Positions 1 to 14,613 of a DNA stretch of 64,000 nt are shown here, piece after piece (within the stretch, counting starts at the first letter, position 1; every line of letters begins with the position of its first letter). The stretch is taken from the NCBI GenBank assembly GCA_037074765.1, contig JBAMDO010000242.1:1-64000 (forward strand), read 5' to 3'. The notes beneath the pieces were generated by a model that was given only the letters and a program-made list of their open reading frames with translations, was not told the origin of the DNA and searched no databases. The position numbers and the translations under genes are program-made. Source of the DNA: Mansonella perstans. Taxonomy: Eukaryota; Nematoda; Chromadorea; Rhabditida; Onchocercidae.

Positions 1-1418
1 AAAAAAAAAAAACACGGGTAGTTTCGGAAATATTGCATCGTTGTAATTTGAAAGAAGAGTCCTAATGTAAAAAATGATTTTGAAAATACTGAAATTTCAC
101 TATTTTTTTCTCTAAAACTTCAGGATAGTTAATAATTTAATTTACCTCGTTCATGTTACCAAATCATTTCTCTTATAGTTTTCATCTATAACTAGCTAAA
201 ATGCTACTGTGTAGAAGAATATCCAGACAATGTTTATCAAATATATTCCCGAGAAATTAGTCTCTCTGTTTTTTTTAGTAGTCTATCCTGCAGAAACCGC
301 TCTTACAATTCCAACTTTTATAATCTTCTTGATATTAATGGTTTAATTCATAACAGAGTTTTTTGTATTGTTCATTATCAGTAACACCTATCAACTCCTT
401 TCATAGAAAATGATTAGTTGCATAATAAAGCTTACTTTATTTTACCTAACTTTTAAGCTTTCTTATTTCAATTCTTTCATTATTCGTTTCACCTACACCA
501 AACATTTTTGTATTTCAAGCTATTTCTTATTTCTTCCTCTCTTTCTCTCTTATCATACCATATCTAACAGTATCATCAGATAAGTGAAATATCGAAACGT
601 ACATATTACTTCTGAACATTTAAGCAACTGAAATCTTTATTTTTTTTATCATACAACAAATATCAGAAGCTCATAAAAATATTTTTCTAAAATTTAACTT
701 GACAAAATAAAGCTTTATTTATTATTCCTGAAATGCAGCAACTCGTGTTAAAAAAAAAAAAAAAAAAAATTAAAATATAAAAAAACAAACGTCAAAAAAA
801 AGTTAAAATAATAATGCTTCAAAAACAATAAGAAAATGGAAAATACTTTGAACAAATAAAAATAAAAAATTAAATAAACGAGGTTATTTTAAAAAAAAAG
901 CCATTCATAAAAAACTATAAAAGAAACTAATACATGGCAAAAAAAAATCATAAAATTGTAAGTAAATATGGTACGTTTTATACATAGTACATTCCGGTAC
1001 ATTCTATTCATTTTGGTAAAATATAGTACATTTCAGCAAATGAATGCATCATTCTCTACGCTAAGATACAAAATACATTTTAAGTTCTCTTAAGCTTTTT
1101 CTTCCAACCAAATGAACATGAACTGACTTAAAATTATCAAAACAATATTGAAAATACAAAGAGATCCTAAAGTTGACGAGAAAAATGAATTAATTTCACA
1201 ATGTACTGCTTTAAATTGGAAATTATTCCTCACATATTATTTCTTCATCATTATCCAATAAACCTGGAATTTGATTACAAATCATAAATTTAATTAAGAT
1301 AATTCTTCATCTTTAAAATATATTAATATTCACGATGGAAGCTTAAAACTTACTTACTTCTAATTATCCTAAAATCAAAATGTAAATACGGATTAGCGTA
1401 CTTAATGTAATTAGCTAA
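1..1418. other. AT-rich non-coding flank
   Basis: No gene is supported here. The stretch is very AT-rich, with a 19-base A run near 752-770 and several shorter A tracts. It lies just past the stop codon of the minus-strand SHPRH-type gene, so its right part is probably that gene's 3' UTR. A reverse-strand AATAAA-type signal occurs near 713-725. The left end could contain part of a neighbouring gene's non-coding region. Confidence 0.5.
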
Positions 1419-4400
1419 TCAATGGCAAATGTTTATTAACAGCAAAAGATGGTCAGCGAAGTACTGTAGAGAAAAATTTAACAAACCAAGAAGATGCACA
1501 ATGCTTTGTACAGTCCAATCTTTGTCTTCATTTTGAGTATACTTGTAATAGATTTGTTCCTCGATGGAACCGTAAACTACAAAGTGATGTATCATCATTG
1601 CCTTTTTTTGACCAATCCGATCAATTCGACCTATTGCCTGCAAATTACTTTGAAGCTAAGTTAATAGCCAACATATACAAAATATTTATTAATAAATAAC
1701 CGATCTAATGATGCGCAATTCAAACTGCAAACGTTGCAACGAAACATTATTTTTTAATGCGTCAAAATTTAAAGCAACATTCAACATCATACTTGGGCAA
1801 TTTGAGAAATATCCATTTGTGGCTCTACAAATATTATATTATTGGCAACAGTAAGATTTAAACCACGCGCGCCCAAACTCATCGGCATGACAAGCAACTG
1901 TAAAATAAATTCCTTATACAGATTAAAAAAATGTACCAGAGATAAAACAATTAAAAAATATAGAAGTTATTAATTGTTCCTAAATTTCCAACTAAAAAGT
2001 AACAATGATATGAACTTCATAGAATAACATGCATGCAAGGAAAGAGCTTTCAGAATATCAATATAAATAAATTTTGTAGAAGTTAGTTAAATACTTAATA
2101 AAACACTAGAATCCATAAAAACTAAAGGAAAGGGTAACAAATAAACAGCTTACTTCAATTTCAGGTTTTAATCGAAAATCAGCAAGAATTTTTTGTCTAT
2201 TTGTCCCCAAGAAATTTCGAAAATTTATGTTATTTTCGGATAACATCGAACAAAGTGGATTGATAAGCATTGAAAGAGATGTAAACAGCAAGGTTTTCGA
2301 TGTTGGATCACGTAAGCGAATTGATTTGATACGTCGTATTATAGCATCAACCTGAAATTTTGCATCACTATTAGCATTTTGAGTCCAAGCAATAAGCTAT
2401 TAAGTTTTATACAGCAGATGAATATTAGAGAAGCATTTCTATTGTAAATTTTAAATATTTATTATTTAAATATATGCACTGGAACAGAATAGCAAATATA
2501 AAAATGAGCTAAAAACTGGCGCAAAGATATGAGTAATTGATGCAGATTTGCTTAGAAACATAATGGCATAGATTACAGCTTTCACCCTATTTATCGAATA
2601 ACATTTCGAAAATTCAAATATTTAAATAGTGCAAGTGCCAACTCAAAACAGCGTAAGTGCAGAGCAAATATTCATTATACAATGCATTTTGAGTCTAATC
2701 TATAGATCAATTTCGCAGACAATCCTCACTTATTATGAAATAAAAGTTTTACCTTCACAGAAACATTCCTTTTCAATTGTACATTTGGTACATCCAGCAA
2801 ATGAGTGTCTTTTTCTGATGTCTTACTTTGCACATATGAAATTTGACTTATATAAGTTTTGGCTCGGCATATCGCACATACCAGCAATCCATCATTCTTT
2901 ACGATTACTCCATTTCTAGCAAATATAGGCAAAGTTTTTGAATAATTAAAACTTTTAATGAATTATATATACATAAGCTATCTAAGTTCTGATATGTATT
3001 CGATATTATCTTTTTTTCTGTAATAACGCAAAACATATTTTATGGGTAACAATTCATTTCATTTAATATAGATGGCATCAAAAATGCTATCTTCTTGCAG
3101 CAGCGAATTTTTAAAAAAAATCACTGAATTATTAAAAGAAAAATAGAAAAGCTCAAATTACTGCAAAGTATATTAATAAAAACTTTAAAGAAATAAAGAA
3201 CGAAGTTATTAAACTATGTTATTAAATCGAAATTAAAATCATCAAATTAATTCATTAAAATAAATAGATTACCGTTTAGTAAGCCGATTAAAACATGGTA
3301 CGCAAACGCAATGAGCACAAGGATAGACAATCCATGCATCTTCTACGGTTGTTAAGCATATTGGACAATCATGCGTTTGTTGTGAACGTAAATTTGACAA
3401 ATAACGTAGTTTTGCAAAACAACGAGACTGCTTCAATTTTTCCAATTCTAGTGCATTCAAATCGGTTTCACGCTAAAAATTATATTTTTATTTATGGGAA
3501 AATATTAAGATAGAAAGAGGAACTATAAAAAAATGGAAACATGAAAAATTTATATAGTTCGTGTAAAAAGCTATTGCTGTAATAAAAACATCTTACTGTT
3601 ATCAATAATAAAAAGATAAATTTTGCAATTATTCCAAGAAACCTTGCTGTCTTCTGTTCCTCGAATAATCAGATTGATAGGCAAACGTGAACCGTATTTC
3701 GTTATATCATCCATTGTTGCATATTGCAATCGAAGTTTACATTGCCGAATCTCATCACTGAAAAAGATAGAAATGGAAGAAAAAAACAAAGACTAACTGA
3801 AGATGGAAAAGAAAAAATGCTTCCACTAAATAGTCAAACACTCTTGAATTTACATAATTAAAATAATGAAATTTATCTTGTTCTTTTCACCCCTGCTCTT
3901 TTGTTTCTCTCATCTTTCGTATTATCTACCCATTTCTTATTATCTGTCTGCCTACTTGGGAATAAATATACCATTACATTAAAAAGTAAGATTCTGTAAA
4001 AATCATGATTTAAAATACCTCTGAATCAGATTTTTCTACTTTTTATAATGAGAATTAGTAGAAACTTGTTGCAAATTAGTTTACAATTTTAATTAAAAAA
4101 ATTGTAAAAAGGGAATCAAATAATAATAGTAATAAATTTCTTCTTGTAATGTAGATTTGTAGAAAACGGTCTACTTACACTTCCGTGTTAGTTCAGATTA
4201 GTTGACTTTATTTTTCGTATGCTTTTTAATTTCGCAAAGTCTTCGCAAATAATTTCTTGATTTGTTGCTGTGCCTCTTATATTCATCAAACTAATTTAAT
4301 TCAATTCAATTTCACTTCATTATTTCTTCGATTACAACAAGAAATTTACTACTACTATGAAATTTCTTATATTTTTAAACTGACTTTTTACAAACTTTAA

Positions 4401-7400
4401 AATGTAATATATATACTAGATCATGATAAGTTCACCCTCATTCATATAGTAATAAGCACTGTTTACCGCATTCAAGCATTTCAAACTGTAACTTCAAAGC
4501 TTAACAAACTCCTCATTATTACGACTTGACAGTGTTACCACCCAAATTGATCATATTTAAATCAGTGTACTGTTTAGAAGCCTTTGAAATACTGCTAGTG
4601 ACTTCTCGTATTTATTTATTTTTTCTATTTTTCATTAAATAATCTACAAAGCATAAAAATTTAAAATTAATGTTCAGAAATTGACAAACATTTTAGCAGC
4701 ATATTCATTGGCTGAAGCATAGAGTCGTTTTGAAAGAATCAGCAAAGTTTTGAACTCCTCCAGCTGCGCAACGGTTTCCTTACCCGGTATAACCAGATCA
4801 CAGTGCACTCCTTTTTGCATTCGGATAAGTGTCGCAAGGAATGTTCGAATGACCAATTCGAGAGTTGAAATTTTCTGCTCTCCAGCTGTACCTGTTTCAT
4901 CCACAACCTCATCCTTGCTAAAATTTCAATTTTTCAACCATTTTATTTTAAAAGTCCTTTCGTTCCCAATGATTTGAGTCACAAATTTCTGAAGAATTCC
5001 AGTAAAGAAGTTCTAATTTCAAAAATCATCTCAATGCTGCTATCAGCATTGAATCTAATCAAGATTTCCAGCGTTACATTTCATCTGCAGAATGATAAAG
5101 CATTCTAAATCATCTAACTATGAAAAATAAACATGTTGGAGAAAAAAAACAAACGTTAAATCTGTAAAAACATAAAATATATCAAGCTAAAAAAGAAAAC
5201 TTACGAAATTTTTGCACCTCTAACAAACAGAAGCGATTCCAACTGACTAATTTGTTTATTACAAATGCATAGCGAACAACTGAAATAAAAAAACAATAAA
5301 AATATGTCTCTCTGTTTCCGATTTTATGATATGACTAACCATAAGATTAGTTTCACAACTGCATAACGATTAAACGTAGTTAAAATGACTAATTTAAAAA
5401 CTATAAAAATAGTAGTGTATTTTAAACAGAATTGTTCCAAATCTTTTTAAAATAACATTACCTCGCTCTGTCTTATCTTATTTTTATTTCTTTAATGGAA
5501 ACAAATGCTTTGCAATTAAATATCATCCTAATACTTAAAAAGAGAATAAACTTTCAAAATGAGTGATTGATTAGATCTTAAACAACCACCGTTGATGTAA
5601 ATCATACCCATTAAAATCTTAGATACTGTTTTCAGCAATAACAATATGATAGAAAACAAAATGCTGAACTAGTTAGACACAAACACTTACGTTTTCAATG
5701 ATTTCTCATCACTCGATGAAAAATGGCATGCGATGATGGCTTCCAAGATTACAACCCATTTCTTCTCCATAATATTATGGTTCGCAATTTTTTTCGTTTC
5801 CGAAAGCACCTTCTCAGCGCAGTTAACTAGTTCATCCCACCTCCTTACCAAGTACAAATTTAAGCCCGATAAATTTGATGCCCTGAAAAACTTCACTCTA
5901 AATTACCGCAAGCTAATGCATTAAACAAATTTCCAGAAGCAAAGAAGATTAAGCAGAACAAATATTTTTCAAATTGGGAAAAAAATAAACCCTACGGAAT
6001 ATTCGGCATCCCGCTGTTTTCAATCGCCGTTCGAATAGCATCAATGAAAAGATGTTGCTGCCCAGCGCTGTTCACTAAATTGACTGCTTCACATAACCAT
6101 CCAATACTTGATTTTGCCTTAATAAAATTATCTTAATTATTAATGTAGTGATATTAAAAATTGTAGATAAAAAATATTCATAAAAACAAGTCGATAATAA
6201 GTTTTAAACGAATAATATCATTTATCAGATATGACAATCTAACTTTCTGAGACCTCGTCCATCAGTTGCATCAATCCGAAATTTGGAAATTAATAATGTT
6301 CTGTGAAAACAAATAGGAAGAAAAAAAGAAATTATTACTGGTAATATGCGCTTTTTCCATGATCCAAAACATGTTCTCATTAGGATTTTGAAATTTTATA
6401 ACTTAGATCTAAACAATCTCTACACACTTCATACATTTCATACGTGATGTATTGAATGATAACAATAGTAATATTATTGGACAGAATAATAAATTTTGCT
6501 AGCATATTTTCATGCACACCAAATCTCCCCAAATTCCACACACTAAATACATTTTTAAATAAGGAGTAAGGATTATTAGACCAGTAATAACTACCGCATC
6601 TCAATAATTTATACTGCTCAAATTAACACATCCACTATTTAGTCAGACTCTACGAAAATGATAACTCTCGTAAATTAGCGCCCTTAAAAATATGCAAGAA
6701 AATTACCTTCGACAAAGTAGTATTGTATTTTAGGTATGATTCATTAACAGCAACATAAGATTGCGCCAAATTTGATACTGTTTGTTCAGTATAACCCGTA
6801 GAAGCCAAATTCAGCTATAAAATATGAAAATTAAAGAGTATTCATTAAATACAATAAATTAGTCCAAAAAAACTCCTTTTATTGCATTTGGCCTATGGTG
6901 TGGAATTTATCAAATACATCAAATTCGAACCATGAACAAACCTGAGCTTCAGCTTCTTCTTGATTAATATCTTGAACCTCAACACCACATTTCTGTAAGT
7001 CTAAGATGGCAGAAAATATATGGATTTGTTGCAATTTGTCCGATTTCAATTGCCTATAAAAGTTTGTTGCCAAAATCGAAGAAAATAACAAGTAATGAAG
7101 ATCTAATAATACTTGAAATACAATAACCTATAAGCGCATCTCGATCCTTTTAACCCAAGTTTGTTATTCATTTCATCTAGTTCCTTCATTGCACTAATTC
7201 CACCACTGTAATACTTTGCAGCATTAGCTTCGTTTCCACAAAGCCATTCTAGTCCGGCCAAACCTATAAAAATTTATTAAAAATGAAGCCAAAAATAATA
7301 CGTAAAGAAAATACGAATTATAAAAACTATAATACTTTAAATTCTCAAAAACTTTAAAATCAGAAATGCTTACCACAATAATACAATAATATATTCCGTT

Positions 7401-10400
7401 GATGAACTTCAACCTGCTGTGTTGAGATGCGGAACAATTCCTCTTGCAAACTGTCTTCCGTGCTAACACTGGCCTTTGACTATAATGAAAAATACACTGT
7501 CTGAGACAGCAAACTTCATAACAAAAATATAAATTTGATTTACTAACAAAGTGAACGAAAAAGCAGAATCTTATTAAACTAACTTCTTGAAAACGAAGAG
7601 AAGGAAAAACGATAAATTTCCGTAGTGCTTGCAAAGGCTCCACTAGTTTTTCAAAATCTTTTCCATGGAGTGATGAAATTGAAGCATTCAAATTATGCAA
7701 GTAAGGCAGATAACGAACTAAAATTTAGCGAAGAAAATAATGATGACAGAAATTCGAAGCTGTAAAAACTAGATAATCCTGATTTTTTATTGAAACTTTA
7801 GAATTAAATGCAATTTCATATAATCTCCAGTCAGAACAAGAAAAATAATCAAACCTTTCAAGCGACAGTTCGATAAAGTTGCGCGATAAAATTGCTCCTC
7901 AATAGGTGTAAATCGCAAAACGGTTAAATTGTTAGTTTTCGATGGTGAAAGCATCTAAAACACACTGATATTGTTATTTACAAAGTGACTATTGCAGTCT
8001 TTCAATCTAAATTATAGGCATAATATTAATCCCTATAATACTAAACAAACGATAGAATAGAAAATTTTTATTCCAGTACCTGATCACTAACAACTTTTTT
8101 TGTATTCCTCCACATTATTTTGGAAAAAAAATCCAAAATTGGCTTTCCATTACCATTTCGATATGGTTTCATCAGTGCATTACGCCACCAACATTCATTC
8201 CAAAACGGCTGTATCCCCAAAAATCGCACAAGACCATATAAATCTATAGATATCTTTTTAATTACCATTCAATACCGAGTTTAGAAAAAACAAAGGAGAA
8301 TTTTCAATCAGAAGTAAAAATATACTTATGCATACCTTGTAATGAATTGGTAATCGGGGTACCCGTAACACACCAACGATTTACTGCTTTAAGATCATCA
8401 CACATTAATGCTACTGAACTTGATGTACTTTCTACCATTTGTGCTTCATCAATACAAATCTGAATAATATTGCAATAAATAATTCAGCTACTATAACTCC
8501 TTAAAATTTGAGAATATATATAATACAAAAGCTAGTGAAGTAAGAGGAAAAATGGTAGTTTCATTGACAACTTTATATATATATATAGTTTGCGACGGCA
8601 TGAAAACTTGACGAAGGAAGGTAGATCCACAGAAAATTAAAAACAGTACTTCACATGATTATAACATAAAGCATAGGCTGTAACTTACACGCCACCATTC
8701 TACAGCCAGCAGCGGAGTAGGCGCAATGCGATGTCTTTTACCGTGCCGTAAAGAAGCTGAAAATAAAAGAAACTTGAAAATACGTATTCATGTGAAAGCA
8801 TAATCACGGAACATTCAAAGAATTACACAATTTGAATCGTCTAGGATAACAGAATATAATAAGTATGCAATGTGTAATATATTATCTGACGGTGAAAATG
8901 AATCCAATTCCTACTTACAGCATAAATTGTAACGCCAATAAAATCAAGACAGCTGATGAAACTTAATTCTACTCTTTTTATGCATAAGCATTTTTTTCAT
9001 GTCGTACGAAACGACAAAGGAACGCTATAATTGTTGCTTGCATTCACTTTTAATTGATTATTCCTTCAAAAAACCTTTTTCTGCGCCATTCACAAAAAAA
9101 CAAGTAAATATCCACGATATACACAGAAAAACTTATAAAAACGTACATACTACCATAAAACTCTCCAAAACTTTTCTTTTCCGAAAAATCTTGATCATGT
9201 ACGGAAATCGATCAAGAAGAAAACACTGGCTAACCTAGCCTTGGTCGAGCTTCTACGAAATACACTTCCTGTCGGAGCGTCTCAAAAGAGCAGATCACAA
9301 CATCTTGAGTTGCCAGATATTCCGGATGTTTGTAACCATCGTTAACCAATCCGCGGTACATCTAAAACATTTATAGCACATAAAACCACAAACATTCAAC
9401 AAAAATTAGCGAATTAGAATAAATTAAGACTACTCCCTAGCCTCAATTGCAAAAGATAATAAATTTCAATTGAATTTCTCTATTCACTTCCTCCAATGAG
9501 AAAGAGGAAACAAAGGGCCATAAAAAATAAATATACATCAATTCTAATATCGTTACGGATATGTCGCTTCAACTCTTCATACCATTGATGGCAAATTGTT
9601 GACGGTGCAATAATAAGTGTACCTTTCACTGGATACACTTTTTCCTATAATCATCATAGCACATTCGACAATTAGGATTAAATTATAATTTCTTTTTATA
9701 TATGCACTGTTTAAAAAAATACTTTTGACCAAACAAAAAAATACTGTTGCCATGCAAAAAATAGTTAATCTATATTTTTGGAGTGCTTAAATGGTTGCCA
9801 CATACTTTACCATGAATACATTCCGGACATAAGAAAGGAATATCATTTGAACGAAATCGATCCCAGTAAACTCGTTCCTGAGAACAAACAGTAGAACATG
9901 CTGTACAAGTTATAGTTAGTGGTTCCAGCATGCCATTTTTGCCTTTAGACTTTTTTGGATTCATGCATTCCAAATTATCATAACAAAACATTCGACGATA
10001 TCTTGAATTCATCTGCAAAATAAATAACAGAACATCATAATTATAGAAAATAATCGTGATGGGTATTAGTATTGGAATTAGCTCAGTTTTCATTTTAACT
10101 CTATTTTATGTTTAAATCACTATTTCAGACAATTTTCATCTGGACTTGAAAAAGTCCTTTACTAAGTAATTATCAGTTACAGCTAGGTTTTCTTTTATAA
10201 AAGCTAACATTCAGTAAATAAGCAAATGTAGGATCAAATTTTGTACCGCATTATGTCCAGCATTATCGATGTATTTGAAAATGACCTTACCTTATCCTGC
10301 AATGCCAAATAACCATCAGTCGCGGCAACAACTGTAGAGATAAGTTCACTGATAATTATTTTAACAAGATCAACTTCTCTGTCCATATTTTTAGCAATCG

Positions 10401-13400
10401 GTGGAAGTCCTTTACCTCGTTGATGGCTTAATATTAGGCCAATAACTTCCACAGTCTTCCCAAGTCCCATCTCGTCAGCTAGTATACCACATGAAACAGC
10501 ACCAATATTACAATAAAATTCAGAAAACAAAGCAACTTAAATATGTACGACCTGGCGCAAATGCAATGCTAAGCTATCATGGAATAATTTAGTCATACTG
10601 CTGAAATCTATTAATAAATAAATGAATTATAGCTCGTTTACCTTTTAGGATGTAACAGCTCTACACACTACTCCTCTTACACTTACAAAGTACTCTTTTC
10701 ACATGAAATAACCGGAAAGGATTTTATTTAATATTTGCAGCAGTTGAAATTAGAGAAATATCAGTAATTAACTTAAACATGCTTAAGAATTAAGCTTTGG
10801 AATAAATATGGCAATTCAAACAACCATTACAGCAGAATTGAAACATTCCTGCAGAAGTTCAGCTTCAACAAAAAATAAAGCAAGTTTATTTCTAACATAG
10901 CTCCAACTTTTTTTTACAGTATATATTCAAGGATACCTGGAGGGGATTTACCGAATGATGGCTTGTCAAGCTGCCGTGATATACAACCTGTAATTGGCGA
11001 ATAAAGAATTCGTGGTGTAGTTGGCAGTTCAACAAAATCATCTTTTACCGTAAACACTGTCTGTTGATCAGGATTTTCACGTGAGATCATAAAACGTATC
11101 GCATCTTCCTGGATGTAACATAATTTTTAATATATCATTGAAATGTGCAAGAAACCGAACGACTTAAACTATAATTTGATGACTTAAAGTGCGATTTAGA
11201 AAAAAGCACCATTTTATGACAATTTATAAAATATTTGTTGAAATTTATGCTGAAACATGGCACATTTTTATAACAACAATTCATATACTTTGGCAAATAG
11301 CAAGCAGCTATAAAAAATTCATTATGAAATGAAAAAGTCCTTTTATTTCAATTCGAAAAATTCAATATATCTCAGGAGGAATTTTTTGAATTATTATTCT
11401 CATTTTTTTTTTTTTTTTAATTAAAAGAAGCAAAACAAACTTGATAAGGTCGTAGTATTGCAACAATGTTTTCAGTAGAAATCCTCCAACTGCTTATCGG
11501 TTCACGTCTAATACTTTCGAAAAATCCAACAATATCTTCTTTTTCTTTTATTGCAGGTTCTATTGAAGGAGCTGGTACCTGAAAGTTTTCCCATTGAAAC
11601 TTCATGTCTTAAAGTCAAAAAATACTGCATAAAAGCCAAAATTTCAGCAATTTAATTCCCCTTTACTGCTCTATATTCCTGCAGCAATGGCGCACAGCAC
11701 AGAACCGAAACTTAATTTTTGTTAAAAGATGAAAGTTCATAAAATCAGCTTTCTTTTTTGCCCCCTAATCATTCTAATCTATCTGTTTGTTGAGCCTATT
11801 GAGAAGAAAATTTAATTTGCAAAAAGTTTCGAGATTCTTAATAATTTTTTCATGAATTCATCAAAAAAATGAAATCGAAAGAAAACTTACTAAGTCAGGA
11901 AAGAACATCGCAATAATAGTTTTTGTATCAATTGAATCATTCACGCTATAAACATTACTTTCGTGAATAACTGCACGATCTTTTAAAAAAAGGCTGAATT
12001 TCAAAGCACCCTCATCACTGATCGTTGCGACCATCTCAAATGCTCGTGTCCATCTAAAATAACCAATCAAAAGAACTATTTTAAATACGAAATTCTATTT
12101 TTTTATTTTCTTGTTTATCTTTAAAAAAATTGCAACTGATACACGTGACACGCTGATGCTCACTAATGTAATGTTTAATGGAATACGATTCGTTTTTATA
12201 TCAATCATCAGTACTATCTTGGAAGAAATCTGTCGTGTAATAAAACATTCTGTTCAAGGAACATTAGGCTACCATGAATCAGTATTAAATTTCATTTCAT
12301 CTAAATAGTCGAATAAATGGTTGATTATCTATACAATGTAAAAAACTCAATTTTTTATAAAAAAATATTACAGGCTTGTAACATATTTGCTTAGTCGGTA
12401 CAGTAAACATTACAGCTGGAGATAGAGATCGCCAACCACAATTTTAGCTTTTTTTTTAAAAAAACTTTTATTTGAAAAATTTTTTAAATAAAACTATGAC
12501 CACTAACATCATCTAGCGGAAATATTAATTAAATACCATCAATTAACTGCAGCTTATTAACATTAAAACAATTTATCCCATTGTTTCCATCTCTCTTACT
12601 ATTTACATTTTTCTGGTTAATTGCATTGTTTGCGCCCTGTCCAATATCTTGAAAAAGAATCAATTTTTTTTACTGGAAATGATATTATTACACAACTTCA
12701 TTATTTTCATAATTCATTTAATTCATGTCCTCTTCATAGACGTTCATAATTCATGTCCTCTCCCCAATTTTTTAGATAAAAAAAATCATTAGTATAACTC
12801 TCAGCTTTCTCACCATAAAATTCATGATAACTTGTAATAATCCCAATCGAGATTTATCTTCACTGTGATTAAAAATTAAAAATTACCTGAACGGCAGACC
12901 GCATAAGTTACATAAAACTTCTGAGTGTTAATGTAATGTAAGTTTAAAATCTCGCAACATGTATTTGAACAAAGCGCATTAAGAAAACACTTTTTAAAAA
13001 AAAAATATCGAAGATAATGGTAACCCAACTCACTTTAAATTCGACAACTTATAAAAAAGCCAATTTTTCTTTTCATTTAATGTACCAGTGGTGTGCTGCC
13101 AAATGGGTATATCACAAGTCCACAATTGCAATCGTTTCTCTTTAGGAGTAAGCCATCTACCAAACTGCAATAAATACTTTCAAACAAACACAATTTTTAC
13201 CTTTTTAACAGGTTTACTTTAATTTTTTATGTCCCATTTCAAAAAAAAAAGAAAGAATACTTGATCTTTAATTGACATAAAATCATATTTCGAAAAGAAA
13301 TACTCTGAATAAGCCACATGCTGGGCAAAACACCATGCTTCGACGTCGACTGCCACATAACTGGCGAACAGCTCCAACATTATCAACATCTATGCTCGCA

Positions 13401-13771
13401 ATTTCTGTTCCGCCCAGAAAGCAATAAACGGCATTTTGGGCATCTGGACTTGAGCAGTCGAACGCTATCTGTAATGAACATTTCAAATCTAGTAATAATC
13501 AAACAATAAAAAGTTTTGAAAATCATTATGAACCACAACATTGGAAAATTCACCAAAAAAAAATTTGTTAGAACTCGCTGGAAGTGCACTCTCCAAGCAG
13601 ATAAATGCTGCAAGTTTTGCGCATATTGATTCCCAAACTTTTAATATATACTCATCAAATATCTTAAAATCAAAATTAGAAATTTAAATGCCTTTTTATC
13701 CTAAAACTTACGCTTTCGTCATGTGAACTGCACTGAATATTACCGCGCAACTTCTTAGCACGGCGACTCAT
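1419..13771 (-). CDS. shprh: SHPRH-type SNF2/RING E3 ubiquitin ligase
   Basis: Predicted orthologue of SHPRH, a nuclear SNF2-family translocase and RING E3 that in other species polyubiquitinates PCNA during DNA-damage tolerance. My model has 30 exons and about 1,432 aa. The start at 13771 opens with MSRRAKK and a GTAAGT donor follows at 13711. Key exons are: Walker A exon 10291-10535 (GILADEMGLGKTVEV); PHD-like exon 9806-10012; 9537-9644 (APSTICHQW); DEAQ box exon 8336-8459 (ICIDEAQMVE); 8080-8243 (DLYGLVRFLGIQPFW); helical insert exons 7954 down to 4690; RING exons 3273-3472 (CPIC, CAHC) and 2753-2915 (CAIC); helicase-C exons 2154-2351, 1793-1897 and 1419-1637 (AIGRIDRIGQ). Order and spacing match human SHPRH (about 1,680 aa). 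The shortfall is mostly between the Walker A motif and the PHD, where the linker-histone domain should be. PHD ligands look incomplete. All exon phases close. The last exon's C-terminus is least certain. Confidence 0.9.
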
Positions 13772-14613
13772 ATGAGGAAACGATAATGTTTAAAATATCT
13801 GCAACAAAACAGATATCGAAGATGATTTCTGAAACAAAAAATCAAGTCGTTATAACTATTTCGGTCCCATAAAAAATGAATAACGCTGCATATACTTGAA
13901 CAGAACGAGAATTAGAATAAGCCTTAAATTTAAAATTATACAATAAATATATCGAATCATATATATGAATATAATGAACAATAACAAGCATTGAAGGTAT
14001 ATTTGCAACCTTAAACCAAATAAACCAAATACAAAGTTGAAGAAAAATGAAATCTTTTAATATGCAATCGATATACAACAATTTGTCAACAAATTTCAGA
14101 TTAAACTTGCTGATTTGAAATGATATACAGCATGATTCTGATTCTATTTTTCAATTTGTGTTGTGTTATTTTGTCTTTTTCACTAGCAATCATTTTTTCT
14201 GCCAGTAAATTATATCTGTAAATTTTTATCAAAATGCAAAAATGTTCACTTGTAATCTCGCCGCATCGAAAATTTATTAAGCTTAAAATCCCTACAAATT
14301 AAGATCGATTCGGCAAAGATTTTTGAAAATTTTTAGACTATATGAAAATTCAAATAAAAATTCGGAATAGTCGAAGTAATAACAAAAAAATTCAAGTCAC
14401 AATGATAAAGCTTACTGCGAGTATCGAATTATCATTCCAGTTTAACAAAGCGTCATGATTATTTGGAATGAAAAGTTTGTCTCAATTTAATTTCTAAATG
14501 AAAAGCAAAAAAATCCAAAAAATCAGATACAGATCCACAATAACGGAGAAAAACAAAAAACTTGGAAATCCAGATAGAAATTATTGAAGCCAAAGAGAAT
14601 CTTAACAAAAAAT
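13772..14613. other. Intergenic region between two minus-strand genes
   Basis: About 840 bp with no coding support. It holds the upstream side of the SHPRH-type gene (right next to 13771) and the 3' flank of the RCC1-like gene. On the minus strand an AATAAA-type signal occurs near 14273-14278, suitable for polyadenylating the RCC1-like transcript. No other structure was recognised. Confidence 0.5.
13799..13841 (-). promoter_or_regulatory. Candidate trans-splice acceptors of the SHPRH-type gene
   Basis: Read on the minus strand, two pyrimidine-rich AG sites lie 28-60 bases before the ATG at 13771: a TTTTGTTTCAG ending near 13829 and a TTTTGTTGCAG ending near 13799. Either would serve as a spliced-leader acceptor, as expected for a nematode gene. 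A cis-spliced 5' UTR intron is the alternative. Confidence 0.4.

Noticed and set aside
2629..2919. Plus-strand 96-codon frame
   Set aside because: It overlaps the SHPRH RING/CAIC exon on the other strand and has no family resemblance.
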